From the NCBI RefSeq assembly GCF_964340395.1, contig NC_135553.1, positions 12,638,501 to 12,702,500 of the forward strand: 64,000 bases of DNA, read 5' to 3'. Shown piece after piece: positions 23,170-36,100 of the stretch. Under the pieces are notes generated by a model. The model was given only the letters and a program-made list of their open reading frames with translations, made no database searches and was not told the DNA's origin. The first letter of the stretch is position 1, and each line of letters begins with the position of its first letter. The DNA is from Glandiceps talaboti (lineage: Eukaryota > Hemichordata > Enteropneusta > Spengelidae). A program made the position numbers and the translations under genes.

Positions 23170-23332
23170 TGTTATGTTGGGGACATATTAGTTAGAAAAA
23201 CACGCAAAGGTTGAACGTGAACATGAACTTTATTGAACTGCGTCATTGCAGAAACTACTAGAATAAGGTTACATCCAAATCGAGGCTAACACGAATAGTG
23301 GGCGTGTTATGATAGAGGGCGATATCACTACA
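23170..23332 (-). repeat. 5' LTR of the Ty3/gypsy element
   Basis: 163 bp, matches the 3' LTR throughout by eye. The coding frame starts 29 bp downstream of its inner edge. Confidence 0.96.
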
Positions 23333-23337
23333 CAAGG

Positions 23338-24412
23338 TAGTTCACGTTGTTGTACAATTCCTAGTACTAGCAAAAGTAGGACAAGACATGATAGTTCAAG
23401 TGAAAATATAGTTTATGTTTACATAATGTCAAATAGTAGGTTTTTTTATAGATTGAAAACCTAAAATATATACCCCTTTTCATACATATGACCACTTTAC
23501 TGTAACCCTGCGGTGACCATGTACCAGCAGCGTTGATGTCTTTCTCGCCAACTGTGCAGACTATAAAGCAATGCATGCGATGTAATGAAACCTGAGACAG
23601 AACTACTTGACCTTTCAACTTTAACCACATTCTGCTAATGAAGTCGTCTGCAATATGCCATTTCCACCAACTTATTTCTGTCACTTCTTGTCTCGGTTCC
23701 ATTTTCCATTTGTAAATTTTCTTAAGACTTATTGCTTTATTTGTTTGATATGGCAGGCCAGGTGTTGACATTATAAACACTTGTGCATACATTTATTCTT
23801 GTTTTCACTAGAGGTATTTTATACACTTAGTGTTTTAAATGTAGAATGCACCCCAGGGACTAATTTCACTGGAAGTCAAAATTCTCAAAAGCTCTCCTGA
23901 TTTTGCCTCTTGGTCCGTTTGAAATTATAAAAGAAATGTTTGGGTACGTTCACCGAATGGACACTCTTTTATTTTGTTATCAGTGGCCATATTACATTAT
24001 TAAGATTTTTAATTTGGATGTCATTTTGACCTCTATGTTAAAAATATGCACAATGACCCCTGATTTTTGTTTTGTTTTTGATTTTGGTTTTAACTGAGAA
24101 TGAATTTGGATTTTTTTGGACAAAGTAACGCCCGAAGTTTAAGATTCTTTCACAGTTGCATACAATAAAAAAATGTTAAAAGTACGATTATTGTCTATCT
24201 TGGAGGAATGGCATGCACAATACTGAAGATAGGTGCGATGTTAGGTAAAGTTTGTCATTCCTCATTTCCTCCTCTCCCTTCATCCACCCCTCGCTCCCTC
24301 CCTCCGTCAGTCCCCCCTCCCTCCCTCCTTTCAGCCAACCTTCGATCGATCCATACAATCAAATTCATGATGAAACTAGGCTTATGTGAACACTGTCATT
24401 GTGTCTAACAAT
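23338..24412. other. Intergenic DNA with a fragment of foldback family M3
   Basis: About 23405-23500 reads, on the minus strand, as one arm of the TTAA-bounded family seen at 35127-35462 (cagtaaagtggtcatatg, then tttattttagg). A CT-rich tract lies at 24275-24330. A 141-codon minus frame at 23367-23792 has no recognisable domain. Confidence 0.5.
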
Positions 24413-24418
24413 TTTATT
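24413..24418 (-). terminator. AATAAA poly(A) signal of the coiled-coil gene
   Basis: Minus-strand AATAAA 123 nt downstream of the stop codon. Confidence 0.6.
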
Positions 24419-24540
24419 TAACTTCCTTCGCTCTAAAAAGTTCATAAAATATTTACACGTTTACAATTGTTCAAGTTGTATATGATTTCTATAAATATTT
24501 GAGTTGAAATACAAAGATATCCAATCCGTTCATAGTCTAT

Positions 24541-25729
24541 TCATTTCATCACTTCCTCGTCATTCTCAGTGACGGGAGAGTCACATGACACAAAAGAAGT
24601 GACACCATTGGTTGTCAACACCTTATCACGAAGACTATCAGTGGTCATGTCTTCTGTGAATCTCTCATTCTCTCCTCCCTGACGTACTTCATAAATTTCT
24701 ACGTCACTCAATTCCTGGGTGTCGTCATCATTCTGCAGTACTTTAATCTGGTTTTTCAAATCTTCTATTTCTTTGTTGGCATTTGTGAGTGATTTCGTCA
24801 GCCGTCTATTATTACGTCTTAACGAAAACATTTCTGTGTCCACTTTCTTGTAGCCGTCAAGTTTGCTCTGGAGTTCGTTGACGGTTTTGGTTAAGTCCTC
24901 GATATTCAGCTCATATTTGAAATTGTCTTTCTCAATAGAATCAGCTTGTTCTTCTGTAAATCGAAGATCACTCTTGACATCTGCCAAATCTTCTTCCAAC
25001 GTGGTTTTGTCCTTTTCAAGCTGCCTGATATTCTCAAGGAGCTTGTTGTGTTCGGTTTCTAAAATACCAACTTTATCCAAATGTTTTTTAGTGTCTTCGT
25101 CCAAGATCTGTACATTCTCCATGTCATTCAAATGACCGGCTTCTAGTTCGCCTATCTTGACAAACATGTCATTGTTTTCCTGAACGATATCAGTTATCCT
25201 TGTGATCATATCCATGAAAACTGAGCGAAGCTCGTCCAGTTCTTCGCTATCGTAAGTATGCTTTCTCCTGGTCTCTTTACGCCACCTTGGAAACAGACAA
25301 CACGTGTTGTGCTTTCTCTTTAATTTTGAGTTTTCTCCAAGAATTTCCTCAAATCTGAGTGCGACCTCATTGAGTACACTTCGGAACATATCAATGTCCC
25401 AGTCACTGCAATATGACGGGGAATGAAAACGATTGTGTATATTTTCTATTAACTCAAGAATGAGGGTGACTTTGCCAAAAATTACAACAACTGTGTGCAC
25501 ACAATATTGAAAGACTGAAGTTTGATTAGTTAGATTTCATTTACCTACACATCAAAGTCGTTACATCGACTGGATCAGAAAACACTACATGTCATGTGGA
25601 ATGACAAATTTGAGTAACTGAACGCATAGATGATATCAGTATCACTTTTGGTTTCACTTACCTGATGATGTTATTGAGCCGAGTTTTGTTCAATGACAGA
25701 AATTTAATATTCGATGTAGTGGTACCCAT
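24541..25729 (-). CDS. Uncharacterised coiled-coil protein, two exons, 310 aa
   Basis: Exons: 25729-25662 (68 nt) and 25405-24541 (865 nt). The donor is gtaagt, the acceptor gcag, and the phases match. The start MGTTTSNIKF puts Gly at position 2 and Ser at 6, an N-myristoylation-like context. Residues 49-72 are strongly basic with a CC pair (KLKRKHNTCCLFPRWRK). About 75-250 is a long heptad-rich coiled coil rich in Glu, Leu and Lys. The tail from 250 is acidic. The pattern suggests a membrane-associated scaffold or tether, but I recognise no family. An AATAAA on the same strand (24413-24418) lies 123 nt past the stop, supporting the gene boundary. Confidence 0.75.
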
Positions 25730-28427
25730 ACTTGGAGAAATATTTTTTCAGACGTATACAGGAGAAATATAGTCAAAAGAACCTCAAGATGCAAAGTGCG
25801 GCTGAACGTTCTCTTGTGAAAGATTCAGTATAATATGTAAACAGTGATGGCAGTTGCTAGACAACAAGCGTTCCATTCGTCAGTGGACGCAGAAGCATTT
25901 ATCACGTGATAGAAACTTTGGACCTATGAAATCGCGCACAGAACTGATATGCAAATTTGGCTGATGAGAGAAGTGTAATGTGTATGCTATGAAACTCTTC
26001 TGACAACATCGTCAATGTTGTGACAGAAAACATATATGATCACCGTTATTAGTTACATCTTAAGAATGTCCGTTCATATGTTTGTTACCATTTTTGCTCT
26101 AGTCCGAAAGGTCCAGCCGTTGGTAACCACTCGGAGAGAGCGTATTATATTTGGGTGCGGAACACTTGGGTCTGTGTTGGTAGTCAAAGATTTGCTTGAC
26201 TGCACCCAAATATGCCATGATTGAAAGACATTGACAGCCTTCCTTACCCAGGGGAGTGTATGATATTTCGTCAAGGAAGGGAAATGATTGTGTTGACTCT
26301 AGCTCGTGTAACATTTATGTTATGAACTGCCCTGGCCCATTCTTACCGCTGGTGGCGCTATGACCCTAGAACTCATTCTGTCAGTGGGCAAGCGAACTAG
26401 ACATGAACATCACAAACATGAACATGATGAAAGTTGATATTTTTTGACTACTTAGATGAACAGAAGTTAATTTATATTTACCTATTTTTTAAAATTTATT
26501 TATTCATTTATTTTTCTATTCATTATTTCTTTGTTTATTTATTTAATATGTTTGAAGGTATGGGTATTGCCACAAAGAGACCACATGGTTTCGTAATGAT
26601 GAGTACTACACTGTTCATACATACCAATTGCAATCCATACACATGCAAACAAGAAGACAACAAAAGTGATAATAACTAAATAATATCCCTCTGTTGAATT
26701 TTATTTTTCATGTGGAAAACCCTGCATTACAGCCTGCATCTAGTATTACTAGTAAAAATACATTTTACAAGTCAGAAACTTGAAGACACAATAATTATCA
26801 TATAGCAATGGCAGTTGATTGTTTAAGGTATTATTTTAATCTTCTACACTTCTTTTAAGTGGTAGTTCACCCCAAACCTATGTCCTAACACCCCTCTTAC
26901 CCTACCCTGCTCCATCCTGGTAAGTTTGTTGATATCATATTTTGAGGAAATCCATCGGTTTATACTTCTAGAAACTTTTAACTGTTGACTCTGTGATAAA
27001 ATTAGTAATAGTTTGGAAGAGACCAATCAACAACAAAGAAATAAACACTCGATCAGAGTTTGTAATAGCGAATATCTGGTAAGGTGCATTATGGGTAATG
27101 TACACGACAGTGTGTTTGCCTATGAATACAATTGCAATATTTTACCATAGTCAATTTGCATACATTTTTAACAATGTCTGTGAAAGCATAGCAATGCATC
27201 AGTATTCTTAAGGGTGATAAAATATACATCTTAAGGTTGCAAAACGTGTACACAACAGAATATAAGGACAAACTGGAGAAAAAACAAGATTTGGACAGAA
27301 CATACCAGAAATATTTAACTCTGTTTGTGGACTATCTTTCTGATATCATATATATATTCATAGAACTATGAGAAAGAGGTACAAATGGTTTACAATATTG
27401 ATGAGAAATGGGTATGTTTAGTTTGGATTTTAATAAAGTAAATAACTTGACTACTAGTATATTTTGTTAACTTGATCAATAACTTGTGAAAACTTTTTTA
27501 AGAATGTGTCAAAAGTTTGTAAACAGAGTAAACGCAAATAGTCACATGTCACATCCACTCTGCGTATGTGTCTCAGTGTTCCTTCACAATGGGAATATGC
27601 AGAGTGGAAAGTTCCTAATATGATGAAATGCAACTCTGTATTGATGTACATGGGGAGATGACATGTGGATGTGGCGTAGTGCTTAAATCGCTCCACTTTT
27701 TTTTTCATTACTTAAAATCCAACATAAACATCAAGTTCTCATCCACATTGCCACTTCAATTCTAATGGACGTACGTGGTCACATTTCAAATTGAATCAGT
27801 AACTGTTACATTACAAAGCATACAGCTGAGCATCAAAACACATCAAACTAATTTGTAAATAGTACAGGTAATAACGTGTATTGTTTTTCAACATTTGAGA
27901 TAGAAACAAATAAAGAGGGTGGGGTCAGCTAATCATGGTGAGGTGTGATGATCCTGGCTGTAACTAAATTCATTGAAGGAAGTGGCAAAAGGTGTGGTGA
28001 TTGTGGTTGTGTAACTAAACTTGTGCACGGAAGTGGTGAGATGTTATATATACGGAACTCAAAACATATCAAGCATATGCAAATACAATGACAGAAAATA
28101 AGAAGTTAAACAAAAATAACACTTCAATTTATAATTAGCAAAAAAGGAAAATTAATTTTAATAGTACATGCAAAGATCTGATCAGTTTTTAATAAAATAA
28201 TGTATTTTGTTTTGCCTTACTCCCAGTTGGAAATCAGTTGAAAAGTACTACACATAACTGATATAAATAAATATAGACTATGTTGGTTTAACATTCATGA
28301 TTGTTAAAAAGTCAACTTTTTTCAGTAAATATCTAAAAAACATATTTTTGTCTACTCAATGGCTATAAATATTACATTTTCTCAACTTAACATTAATAAA
28401 ATATTGCTATGTGTACTGTGTGCAGCA

Positions 28428-28760
28428 AGGAATGTTATACAGTAAGGAACTTGCTGTCAAGCAAAAAAAAAAAAAAGTGTTTTTGCAAGGAACTTGATTT
28501 TCAGCAAAACATATTTTGGCATGAAACTTGGTGAGCACGGAATGTTTTTGTACGAAACTTGCTCTCTATTACAAAATGGCCGTTTATGAAATTTGCTATC
28601 AAACAAGAAATTTTTCTAGCAACTTTTCTAGCAAGAACTTGCTGTCTATCAAGCTCAAGAAAGTTGCTCTTAGGCAATGAACATTTTTCCAAGAAACTTG
28701 TTCAGCAAGAACCGTTATTGCATGAAACTCGTCCAGCACAAAACTTTCTTTCAATGCAAA
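28428..28760. repeat. Degenerate tandem repeat of an aaacttg core
   Basis: The phrase (gca)(a/t)gaaacttg(c/t)t(g/c)t recurs about ten times at irregular 25-45 bp spacing, for example aaggaacttgctgtcaagca, catgaaacttgg, tacgaaacttgctctc, aagaacttgctgtc and aagaaacttgttcagcaa. A cryptic minisatellite with no coding frame across it. Confidence 0.7.
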
Positions 28761-30771
28761 TACAGGAGCACCATCTTATCTAGAATGGATACGTGATTAA
28801 AAGTGAAAATAAAATTGTTGGGTATACAAGAGCAATAATTTAGGAATCTAGTACTTTGGAGCCTTCGCTATGTAATAAAACTATTGAAAATTATATCCAT
28901 TTTTTATATATTAAATGAAGGGAGTTTTCTTGTTTTTGATATGTCTGTTGAAATGTTGTTTTACTCAAAAACTGGGCTCTGTATCTGGGAACTTCTCTAA
29001 ATCCATATATATCTTTGTGATTAACATGATGGGAAAGTCTACCTGTGTTAGGAGTATCACACGGTTTTAATTACTAAGTGGCACAGACTCTAACTGAGCA
29101 GCTATTTGCAGCTATATGTTGGTGTACATAGTACAGATATATAACACATACTAGAACTAAATTTGTGAGTCCACATAGAATTGGCACAGAGAGACTTGCT
29201 GATGTCAGGTGACTGTCCTCTCAAAAGAGAAGATGATTAAGAAACGTACAAAGGAAAGAGAACACAAAGGACAAGGTAAAGCTGCAGCAAACTGCAAACT
29301 GGAACTTACTCTAAATTGTTTTTGTTCGCTATAACGACTTATCTGTAATATTGTACACTATGAAGAGTATTGAATCATCTGTGGTTAAATATAGTTGTGC
29401 AGCTATACATGTAATATGGTAGAATAAGTTCATCAAATTGATAAAAAAATCAGCATGAAAATGTGATCACGATTTCAACCTGTTAGTGTGCTACCTCTGG
29501 ATAAAATCTCCAATGTACAATTTCAATCTTCAGTGAATATATTGTTGGTTGTCTGATCCAAAAAATCAATACCCTAGTTACAGTTATAGTGCAATTTTAA
29601 GCATAGATGGCATGAAAAAAACCATATCACATCTACTCCTTGATCAGACTGACACACACGTATACTTGTACTGTAAATCCAATTTGAGAATCAAGTAAGT
29701 GCCCGAAGCTGATAATCAGGTTGACATTATCATATCAATAAATAACTTCTTGAACTTTTACACAGGGTGTCACAGTTGTTCTGGCCATTGCTACAGAGTC
29801 GAAACACCTCAAGCCACAAAACTTTCAGAAGGCTTTAGAAAACATGAACATGTTGCATGGAACGTTAAGCTAAGCTTAGAATGCAGTGCAAAGCATTCTG
29901 CTTGCTATCTTCAGGTATTCTTTTTAACCAGGAAAAAGTGACTCTCGTACAAGTAGCATGGATTACTAGTAACATGCAAATTTCCCCCAGTTAAATATTG
30001 TCAGCAAATTTATATAAAAAAATTAGAAGACTGAACTCACAATTCATTAGACTGAATCAAATTTTAAAAATTCAAACTTGTTAAACTGACAAATGATGAT
30101 GGAAATACATAGTACCAATATTGCTATGCTAAATGTGATATGTAAGTTTTGCAGCTGCTTATTCTATCATTTTTGGCCATACATGTAGGCTGCATACAAA
30201 TATTAAGCTTTAGTTCAATACATGGGACAAACATACAATTTACCATGGAAACAGATACAGTGGTAGAAGTGAACTTTTGCAATGTTCAATTATAGTTTAT
30301 AAGACATTTTTAGTAATTCATAAAGGAAATACTAGTAACCAGACACCTTTTCCTCAAAATTTTGACAAATTTCCTCGTTACTGCATCATTTCTATTTTCT
30401 TCACCTGTCCCACAGACACCTACTTTTTCACTTGTGACAATGGCACTATGATTACAATGAGTCACGATATACAAATATACATACAATAGTTCTGAACTTG
30501 CAAACAAAGTACCACACAACAAATTTTACAAAAAAAAAACCCACAAAAGATTTTTTTATTTAAATTCACCCAATCATAAAACCAAAGGATTTTGTTGTCA
30601 CTCCATAGTTTTGTATTCCAATTTGATTTTCTGGAAAAATGACTGCCTTAATGAAATTAGTTTGAATGTTTGAACAATTCAATTTACCAACAATACTTTC
30701 AATTGTCTCCATTCTTGGCGAAAAATGACAAAACCTTTACTGCACCATAGTTACACATAACCTGTTTATAC

Positions 30772-30772
30772 C

Positions 30773-30816
<44 letters not shown>
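30772..30816. repeat. (CAA)n microsatellite
   Basis: Perfect trinucleotide array. Confidence 0.97.
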
Positions 30817-31442
30817 AACTGAGACAATGTAAATTCTTTGGGAATTGTCTTTAAAATATTCCTGTAGTCAAGGTTGTTTGAATATGCAAGTGATTCTTAC
30901 CGTAAAGTTCAAAAACTCTACAGACTACAAATAACAATCATTATTATATTATGTTCTAAATGGTATGTACATATTTTCATGAGTTGTCTCAAGCTCACAT
31001 TTCATAACATATATTTGTTCCTGTACACTCTGCACATAATGCCTAGGGGGCCAATCTCAAGCCTTAGTAAGGGTCTCACTGATTGGACAGCAGAGTACGC
31101 AACTTTACTTTCATATTATAATAATTAATAATAAAAGCAACACATGTCACTTTTGCCATTGTTTTCTGACCAGCATGACTCTTTGAAAAAAGGCTTCAAA
31201 TTACACCTATGCATGAAGTGTGCCCGCTAAGCCAATTTGAGGTGCCAGTGACGCACACAATTTCACCAAAATTTGGCGTTCCCCTACTATGTGGTGACTC
31301 ACAAAAAATGCCAGTTTTTCTTAGTTTGACTCACAATAACAAAATTTGGCTATCAATGTCATTAGAGGGCACACTATGCATGATTGTACTAAGTTCATGT
31401 ATTTGGTACAGACACACCATTTAAATACGGGCAATATATGAT

Positions 31443-32485
31443 AAAAAATGTGGACAAGACAAACTACATCATATTTAGGGGTTGCCAAATGAAACTAAAT
31501 GTATCAGGAGGCATTGTTTTAAGTAGACTCTCTCACAGTCCTCGTGTGACTGCGACGCTCCATGTTTTTGCGAAGCCCTGAGCATTGCAGTCACAGGTCA
31601 ACGAATAGTTATCTCTATATGGTCGATGCAGGCACACAGTACAAGGTTATTCGAGTACGGTCATGGAGTATGTTATGTAGATGGTACCGGTACATACAAA
31701 ATAATTCATTTAGCGTTAACTTTAGTAAAGCGAAGCTCCGAGTACTGTGAGAGAGTCTATGTTTTAAGTGGTGAAAACATCAAGGAGGTTGATGTGGTTT
31801 CTTTTGTTGGAATTTCTATTAAAACAAAACATTTTTCTTGGTCTGCTCACATTCATAAAATACTCTCACATTTCCTCATATTACCTTATGGCCTTGACGT
31901 TTGGTGTAATACTTATTCAGTCACACTTGAATTGTTCGTACGATATTGTTTAAATCTTCCATGGACCATTCAGCTCCATAGTTTATTAAGTTGAAAATTC
32001 TAGATGTTTTCAAACTTCATAAATATTTAGTAGACTCTTTTCTTTTATGGTTTGATCCACCAACAATCACCGCATTCTTTGTATGATTATTTTAGAGTTA
32101 CTAGTCACGACTATGATACTCAATTCTGCTTATATCAAAATCTATACCCATATCATGAACCCAGGTCAATTTTCAATTTATTTTTCTGGAAAGACATCCC
32201 TGTCAACATAAAATGTATTAACTCTTTATATCGTTTCAAACAAACCTTCAAACATCTACTGGTGCAGTATAACTGATAAACTGTACATTTGTAATTTAAA
32301 TCATGTGTACATAATACGTTATATATTTTGAGTCATATTGAGTACCTTGCTGTGAATTTCTGTATATAATATGTGAGTGGACAGGCCCAGACTAGCTGTA
32401 AGCTATTTCCTGACTCCCCATTTACCCACTGTTATAATTAATATTTTTTTTAGGTTAATAAACTAATATTATTATAATAAGCTAT
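31443..32485 (+). pseudogene. CR1/L2-like LINE reverse-transcriptase remnant and 3' UTR
   Basis: Conceptual segments match the end of a LINE ORF2: KTNYIIFRG before 31515, then IKEVDVVSFVGISI and WSAHIHKI after 31768. After a stop near 31992 and a frame change come RSIFNLFFWKDIPVNIK and FKQTFKHLLVQYN, ending at 32276. The last part is the typical LP-x(n)-IK...FK..LK C-terminus. A 3' UTR follows to about 32485 with TTAATAAAC. The copy is 5'-truncated, carries stops and is interrupted by the MITE at 31524-31759. Confidence 0.8.
31524..31759. mobile_element. Mutator-type MITE (family M2) inside the LINE relic
   Basis: 236 bp with TAGACTCTCTCACAGT termini and exact 9-bp target duplications, tgttttaag, at 31515-31523 and 31760-31768. 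Removing the element plus one duplication restores a continuous LINE reading frame across the site. Same family as 5591-6362. Confidence 0.93.
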
Positions 32486-33180
32486 ATATTTGGATGCATT
32501 AAAGATGGACTTTCAACTGCCAGAAATGCACCTACACCTTTTACCACATCACTAACAACAGTACTGTCACATCCCCCTCCCCTCCCCTCCAGGATAGAGC
32601 AATATGGGAATAATTTGCATACCAAAACAACACACTGTTATGTTACATTACTTTCAAGGAATCACAGGGTGGAACCAAATTTATGCCAGGCATCCTGGGA
32701 CAACCCTGAACAGTATAACTGCGAAATGACTTTCACTGAGTTGTTTATAAGAAAAAGACAGAGGTATATTACAAGCCATGCTTGGTTGGAGGGAATAATT
32801 GCAGATCAAATGAAACAGAATCAGCTATACATTATACAGGCTAAATGTTTAACGCAATCACCAATTTACAGCAGGACTTCAGAAGGTTTATTTAAATTAA
32901 ATTAAGTAAACATTAGATATCACCATGCCAAGACATATGCGGAAATGGTCCCAGTGCAGCAACAATAAACATAATTCCATCCTAACCATTCAAAAAATAA
33001 TGTTATGTACATCGCTTGAAGCTCACAAAATGAAATAAAATCAGCAGTTGGACTCAGCTGCTGCAAATCCAAATGATTTTGAAACAAACCTACATATACT
33101 TTGATAATATTCTTATTTTGTTTGCATTGTTTGCTGAAGCCTTTTTACTTGTTTTACTTCCGAATCTCTTTTTTTGATTG

Positions 33181-33186
33181 TTTATT
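33181..33186 (-). terminator. AATAAA overlapping the WDR45B stop codon
   Basis: The end reads ATG TAA ATAAAC, so an AATAAA hexamer starts at the last base of the stop codon. A further minus-strand AATAAA lies near 32888. Which one is used cannot be told. Confidence 0.4.
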
Positions 33187-36100
33187 TACATTGCATCGTC
33201 CGTCATCTCAAGGAACTGTGCATAAACATCTCGACTACATTCTCCCTTGCTGTTGAAGACGAATTTGTAGTAACTACCATCGGCACAAATAGCTGCAAAA
33301 AAAATCCAAAAGATAACTTTTTTAAAGTGGTGCAAATAAAGTTTATAACATTTCACACCAGGATATGGATATTAAGTATATAAAACTTAATTGAAATGTT
33401 GTAATATAATATTACTCTTGATGCATACCTTTGATGACAATACAAATTTGTCATCTAGCATTGGTAGTATAGCTGACAGCATAATAGGGGGTTTCCTCAA
33501 CATTTTAATTCACATATTCTGAATTGATTATTTCATTAAAATAGTTTATATTATAAATGTTTACAGCAAGTGATGGTCAAGTATGCTACAGCTGCCTTTA
33601 ACCCCTCCCTAATTCCCTCTTTTTATCACATCATACCATATATCATATCATATATCACATCATATCATATCATAAATACAATATATCATATCATATATCA
33701 TATCATATCATAAGTACAATATATCAGATCATATCATAACATATCACATTAGATCATATCATATCATATCATATCATGTCAATCATATCATACCATATCA
33801 TATCATATCATGTCAATCATATCATATCACATCATATTATATCATGTCATGTCAATCATATCATACCACACCATATCATATCATATATATCGTATCATAT
33901 CATATCATATCTCATATCATATCATATCATATCATATCATATCTCATATCATATCATATCATATCATATCATATCTCATATCATATCATATCATATCACC
34001 TTCAAAAGAGGTTACATACCTATAACTGAGTTGCTGTCAGCACCAAATGCACAGATACAATGTGATCCTCCAGGTACTTGAAATCTGGAAAAACTCCACT
34101 TTGAACTGAAATACTTTGGAAGAAAACTGGCGGAGGCAAGGCTATATTAACAAGAAAAGAGAGATAATTCAATTAGTTATGCACCTTGTGATCTTTAACA
34201 TTGGAATGCTGTTACTTTCCTTATTGCACACATCATCTTGAAGCAAATTTCACATTTATAAGATGTATCTATAAGTATATCAGTATATCATGTTGAAACA
34301 ATGACTTTTAGGACAATGTAAGTGGTTTGCATTGGGATTATTTGGGCCGGGCCTAAATTGGACCAAAGTTTGACTGACCCAAAGAACAAGTGGCAGTACT
34401 TTCTCCTGGCTTTCGCTGGAACAAGTTTTATACCAGTCAGACTTAGTGCCCCCATTGTCAATTCATAATTTCGTCTGTGCTAGTCACCTTAATCAGGATT
34501 ATGACTATTCAATAACACCTATGGTGAAATACAAAATGTGTATCATGCTCTCATTTCTATCGCTGTTCATCACATATATAAAACCAAATGAACAGTATAA
34601 AAAGTAGAAATATTGCATTGCAACATATGTCAGCCATTTTGGCTGAAGGAGAGCAAGGACAACAGTGTAACAACAGTGGTGGTAATTATGTAAGTCCTTC
34701 CTTGCCCGTAAAATACTGACATTACATTTACCTTGACTGTTTATTCTTTTTTGGATCTTCAAGGGCAAATATGTGAACTGTTCCATGGTCACTGGACACA
34801 CAGAGGAGGGAAGAGTCCTGATTGAAATTTATGCTGTCAAAACAAGAAGTGAAGTAATACAAATAGTATTAGAGATAGTGACATTGAGAAGAGATAGTGA
34901 CATATATGTACATTGTTGCAATCAATCAACTGAAGCATATTTTTTACAAAATATAGTTCACAAAGAGGTGGCAATTGGGATGGCACTCACAAATGAATTA
35001 AGGAATTGTCATGCTGTACATATATTTACATGTGTTTTGCTATTATAATTAACAAAGAGATTGAGCAGGAGGGTTGGTGGTCCTCTTCAACTAACCAATG
35101 AATTGAGCCATTTCTCATTATTATAGTTAAAGTGGCCATATGGATGAAGTTTGGGTACTTATTTTGGACTTTTCATTTATAAAACAATTTTATCATGATC
35201 AATGTGAAACAACATAGACCAAGTCTGTGTTTGTAACTCCATACATTGCAAAAAGCTACAGACTATGAAAAGTGTGTTACTGTACATACAATAACAAACA
35301 TTTTACACATTTATTAATCCTTTGCAATTTATTGAGTTACAAACAAAGACTTGGCACATGTTGCTTCACATTGATTTTTCAACTAGGATGCCATTATAAA
35401 ATAGTTCTATAAATCAAAATCCAAAATAAATACCCCAATCTTCATCCATATGGCCACTTTAACAACTAGATGGGGGTGGGAAATGAGGTGGGACATTTAC
35501 ACATTCTCATCCACTTACCAATAAATGGAGGCACTCCCTGACCCTCTCCTGAGTTCTTGTAGCTGTGATCCAGTACAGGTGTCAAAAACTCTTATCAAGG
35601 TGCCCTGTAAATGACAATTAACAAATGGTATCATTTATAAATGAAACTTTCAACTCACAAAGTTAACATTTTTTGGAAAAACAAAACCCTAAAATTTCAC
35701 CGATGTCTTACCAGCATTGTCAGGGATATACTACAATGGCATGTTGTCATGTGTCTTGCTGCTCCAAACAAAATTCATTTTTATAGTTAAAAAAAATGTA
35801 ATTTGTGATCACCTAATTATGGTGTTGAAAAAACTCTTTAAAATATCTGATTTCATTACTTTATATTTATGTCATAAACTAACAAACAATTAATATTTCA
35901 ATGTTTACAATCTAAAATGAAAAAGAAAAGTGCCAAAAAGTCAAAGAAGATGACAAACTTGACTACCTAATTATGATGAGAAAATATTTGTTGGTGATAT
36001 TGCCTGGGTTGAAATGGTGACAGCTCTACACAACAAATCTTACCTTATCTGAAGCTGTAGCTAACTTGGATCCTTGAAGGTTTAATGCAATACAACTGAG

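Larger units (their letters stand above)
18645..23332 (-). mobile_element. Intact Ty3/gypsy LTR retrotransposon (Mag/SURL-type)
   Basis: A complete 4688-bp element in minus orientation. The 163-bp LTRs at 18645-18807 and 23170-23332 appear identical by eye. They run TG...CA in element orientation. A 5-bp target duplication, caagg, lies at 18640-18644 and 23333-23337. The primer binding site, polypurine tract and a single uninterrupted Gag-Pol frame are all present. Identical LTRs imply a very recent insertion. The short LTRs, single Gag-Pol ORF and tRNA-Leu-like primer site fit the Mag/SURL group; an RT phylogeny was not possible. Confidence 0.96.
25730..31440. other. Gene-poor region with simple and degenerate repeats
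   Basis: No coding exon could be supported. It holds an AT-rich tttatt tract at 26480-26550, a degenerate tandem block at 28428-28760, a (CAA)n run at 30772-30816, and many poly-A/T runs. Scattered 60-84 codon frames look like chance. It could include distal 3' UTR of WDR45B or unrecognised non-coding genes. Confidence 0.5.
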
